Shown piece after piece: positions 60,020 to 64,000 of a stretch of 64,000 nt of DNA. The translations under genes were made by a program, and so were the position numbers. Below the pieces are notes generated by a model. It was not told where the DNA came from. It was given only the letters and a program-made list of their open reading frames with translations, and did no database searches. Each line of letters opens with the position of its first letter. Position 1 is the first letter of the stretch. The DNA is taken from NCBI GenBank assembly GCA_020002185.1, contig CM034544.1:5593554-5657553 (forward strand). Direction: 5' to 3'. The stretch is from Paraescarpia echinospica (lineage: Eukaryota; Annelida; Polychaeta; Sabellida; Siboglinidae).

Positions 60020-62370
60020 ATAGAGCAGGATACTCTAGAATAAACCCTTAGTGCAATATCCTGGCTGGACTTGGCCAAGTCATTATATATATCCAGACCC
60101 ACATTCCACAACTTAAAGATGTTGGTTATAAAAAGAATATGGTTTAAAAACCAGAAACTTGGAGATTAAGAGGTAACCATATCGGTTTTTAAGATACAGA
60201 ATAGTTATGAAAATACTGACTGACATATTTTTTTCTCACCTAAGAAAGATTGACAAATTTAGATTGAAGAGATAAAAATTCAATTAACACTGTAAAAAAC
60301 TTACTTTTAAGAAAATATTCATTATGACAGACGACTATAAATTAACTGAACAGATTATTTGTTTTTTATATAAATACTGGCAGTGTGAATATCATTACAA
60401 AAAATCGACAAATATCTCTGAAGGGTAGGTTTCAAATCTACATATAAAATGTATGACCTCTCAATAAGCCAAAGGTTTTTCAAAAATGTAAAATGGTTTT
60501 AGCTCAATAGTAATTTTCTGTACATAGAATAGAGAAAATAGCCGACTCACTTTTAATATAAACAATATTTAACTTGAATGATCAAATCATTAGTAGCCAT
60601 ATTTATGAGCTTATTCTTATAATAATTTCAAGCATTGTTGACATTTCGCAATGTCGTGACAACTATACATCAGAGGAAATTAACACCATACAAAATTACA
60701 AATTACCGTAGTATCTATAAAACTGAACCTAATTATTTACCGTCAGATATACCGAAACTGAACCTAGCCTTTTTTTGTAGTTAATGACGTGTTGCAAATT
60801 AGCTTAATAAATGTACCCATAATATAGTGACATGTCATATATAAATACATATATTTTTTATTAGCTGTCTTCTCATTTTTAGCATGACATCCATCGTCTT
60901 GTACATGTTAGTTTCCTGTATCATTACGGTGTTTCAACATGTTGGTGACGCTGCCTTGTAAGTACTATAAGTGACAGACCACACAATTGCTATCTTTTTA
61001 GCAAATACCAAAACTCGTACTTTCAAAACTGACAATAAAATTTTGTTTACATGTTACATAATATGTAAACCACCTAGGTTTGTGTGGGACAAACAATTTG
61101 ACACAGTTGACTGCTGCCCACCAAGTTAACACCTCGAATACAACATGGCTCCTGTTTAATTATACACAGTGATACAAGCCCGACATATAATTTATATATA
61201 CTACATATTTTTGTTGACGTCATTCCCCATCCATGGTATTTCTGTAGTTGCCAATGACAAAAACAACATTGTATAATATAACAGTGGCGCCTCTGTAGAG
61301 TAGAAAGCATTTTGTAACTAACTGTAAATATCTACATTGTCGACTGGTAGATCAGGTGCCAATGGTCCCAGGAACTGAATGACCTCCGAAAGAGGCGATT
61401 AGATCTTGGCTGCTCAGCACATGGGAGGGGATACTGCCAGCCTGTCCCCAGAGTCAGTGGTTCAATATATAGATTTGAAATGACCATTTACTGTGTCAAT
61501 GGACAAACATGCCACAACCAACTAATATAAGTGATCTACCAAAGTGTATCACACATGTATCTCATAGTGCAATTAATCACCGCAATAAAGACGTCACATT
61601 TAAATGACCCATAATTCCATTGAAGTTAACCGCCTGTCACATGGCCTATCACATGACCGATCACATGACCTGTCAGTGGAATTTGAACAAGTCACACCTG
61701 TGAAGATATCACCATTACATAAACACCATATATCACATGATGTATTGGCCATTACTTATCGCAATGTGTGTAACTTTATATATAAATCACAGTAAATATA
61801 CTTCGCCCACCAGTTTTACACACTTCAAAATGTATAATTTAATCAAATTTACCAACAGTGTCATCCTTAAAAACTGGCACATGGCAAATGAATGATGAAT
61901 TGACATCTATAATAATATTATATATAGTATACCCTTCTGAGATATTTGTCAATTTTGTTCTTAAACATATTAATTGTACTGCTATAATGAGTGTAGATTT
62001 CCACATTTTGCTGAACTTAGACATCAATAACAATGCACCTAATTAAATTGCTCAATTAATACTCAACACCAAGTTATACAATACTTTCATGGGAGTTATG
62101 CAGACGTAAGACATATCTACCATTATGATTAACTGATTACAACCCTGTGTAATCTATCCTGATTGCTGAAAATATGTAATTTACACTACGCATCCTTCAG
62201 TGACAATGCATAGTTTTATTAATACTCTAGAATAATCAAACTAGTTGGTGAGTATTTAATATTATATACAGGCAGCACATAAATTTGCTTTTATTACTTT
62301 TAACATTAATGGAGATAATATCAAGCGCAAGGCTTATACTGAGAAAAAGGGTATCCAATGAACTGATAAT
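60020..62370. other. Unique upstream region (copy B)
   Basis: Counterpart of 19,870-22,200. One small insertion (TTGGTGACGCTGCC) near 60,941. No gene recognised. Confidence 0.5.
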
Positions 62371-62398
62371 TACTATTGAGTGTAAAATGTATAAACGC

Positions 62399-62704
62399 GA
62401 GGAACTATGGGAAAGGACTAGCCAAGAACCGGTCGCCAAGTAGATCCTGAGGAGAAAGTGGGGGTGGATTGGACACACACTGAGAAAGCCAACAACAACC
62501 ATCACAAGACAGTCTCTGACGTGGAATCCGCAAACAAAAAGAAGGCGAGGAAGGCCAAAAAACACATGGCAAAGAGAAACGGCTGCAAAAGTACAAAGGA
62601 GTGGCTACACCTGGAATGAAATAGAGGAGATCGCCCAAAGTCGTGTGCGCTGGAGAGTCATCACCGATGACCTATGCTCAGCATGGAGCGAGTGGCATAA
62701 GTAA
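62399..62704 (+). pseudogene. Non-LTR retrotransposon 3'-terminal coding fragment (copy B)
   Basis: Counterpart of 22,231-22,536 with the same internal TAG and terminal TAA. Confidence 0.8.
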
Positions 62705-63004
62705 AAAGTAAACTATAAAAGGCATTCTACTGTCTAGCACACTGTCGTCGTATGAGTGAATTATTAAACTTTGTCAATTTATAAATGACAAACAATAAAA
62801 GGAGCATATGAAAATCATAGATATTAAATTGCAAAAATAACGGAAAGAACAACATTCAGCATGTTTTCTAAGATTATAATATAAGGCTATGTAAATATAC
62901 TAACAAATGGTTGGGATGGATTGCATTACTTGGGACATTATCGTTTCATTGTTTGCAAAATGGGTAATGCATCCATGCGTAGATACGCATGCAAGTATAC
63001 ATGG

Positions 63005-63245
<241 letters not shown>

Positions 63246-63844
63246 TACATAGTAATTACATAAATACATACATGCCTGCATACATATCCTAGCTTGATTA
63301 TAGTTAGATGTAGCACTGTTGAACTGGTAGACTAAGCAATACATCAACTAAGCAGGCAATACTGTCAATACCATTAGGTTTTATAAATTTTATATACAAT
63401 TAATGTCACATTCAGGCTAAATGCATTCAGTAGCTTGCAGTTGCATGTAACTGTGTGCAGACATGCGTGAATGTAAACACATGCATGCATATACATCACA
63501 GTGAGAACATGCATTCATCAATATCAGATGACATCTTAGTTATGTTCCCTCCAGTCACTGATACAAGCATCTGGGACAGCTGTATTTTTGGATATCACCT
63601 TGGATAGGAGAGTTTATTGGTGAAACTATAATATAATTATTATTTGTTGGCCAGGCTTGAGCATTTTATTGTTGGCTGTATCTTTCAGATGACAAAAGAA
63701 AATCAGGATCAGAAATTGGGAAAGAGGAAATGAGAAATATCACAAATAGACAACCATATTTAATGTGGGACTGAGGGGACAGATTGTGAGAGTAAGATGT
63801 CCCCCAGACTACTTCTATCACAGAAACAGTGCATCATCATCAGC

Positions 63845-64000
63845 ATTTAAAGTGACCCATCTATATCTTGAAAAATATTAAACCCAATACTTAAAGTAAC
63901 CCATCTGTATCTTGAAAAATATTAAACCCAATACTTAAAGTGACCCATCTATATTTTGAAAAATATTAAACCCAATACTTAAAGTGACCCATCTATATCT
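63845..64000. repeat. 44-bp satellite array (copy B, cut by window edge)
   Basis: First three to four units of the array seen at 23,675-25,545. Confidence 0.95.

Overview
The window is eukaryotic, almost certainly metazoan: the only conserved gene is split into small exons (81-220 nt) with GT-AG introns, and the rest is AT-rich DNA full of microsatellites, minisatellites and retroelement fragments. The gene type and the non-LTR retroelement tails suggest a marine invertebrate (mollusc-like), but the species is not readable from the sequence.

The gene is a class VI P4-ATPase (ATP11 type phospholipid flippase) on the minus strand. Copy A (1,793-17,492) has 15 exons that join in phase without a stop into about 613 codons. 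They run from just before transmembrane segment 1, through the DGET actuator motif and the DKTGT phosphorylation site, into the nucleotide-binding domain. The first exon(s) and the C-terminal part (hinge, TM5-10) are not identified. Copy B (47,306-57,123) has the same N-terminal ten exons, nearly identical, and stops inside the phosphorylation-site exon at a gap of exactly 1,000 N (46,306-47,305).

Layout: 1-1.8 kb, downstream flank or intron; 1.8-17.5 kb, ATP11 copy A; 17.5-25.5 kb, upstream region with 41-bp, 12-bp, CCCTAA and 44-bp arrays, a SINE-like unit and a LINE tail; 26.7-31.1 kb, 67-bp satellite with higher-order structure; 33.1-34.2 kb, 14-bp array and a partial third copy of a segment from A; 34.8-37.3 kb, decayed 66-bp repeat family; 37.5-38.05 kb, a CpG-richer unique island; 38.05-39.04 kb, 14-bp array; 39.06-42.5 kb, 43-bp satellite with 1,118-bp higher-order repeat; 43.1-44.4 kb, 93-bp array seeded by a MITE-like element; gap; 47.3-64 kb, second copy of 8.1-23.9 kb.

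The main oddity is that several minisatellites in ATP11 are built from the gene's own exon-intron junctions. One 87-bp unit carries an acceptor plus the catalytic DKTGT codons; a 47-bp unit carries a donor plus exon end; a degenerate array carries the acceptor of the TM3 exon. The A/B pair differs mainly in array lengths, as expected for two haplotypes placed in tandem by the assembler, although a true tandem duplication is not excluded.
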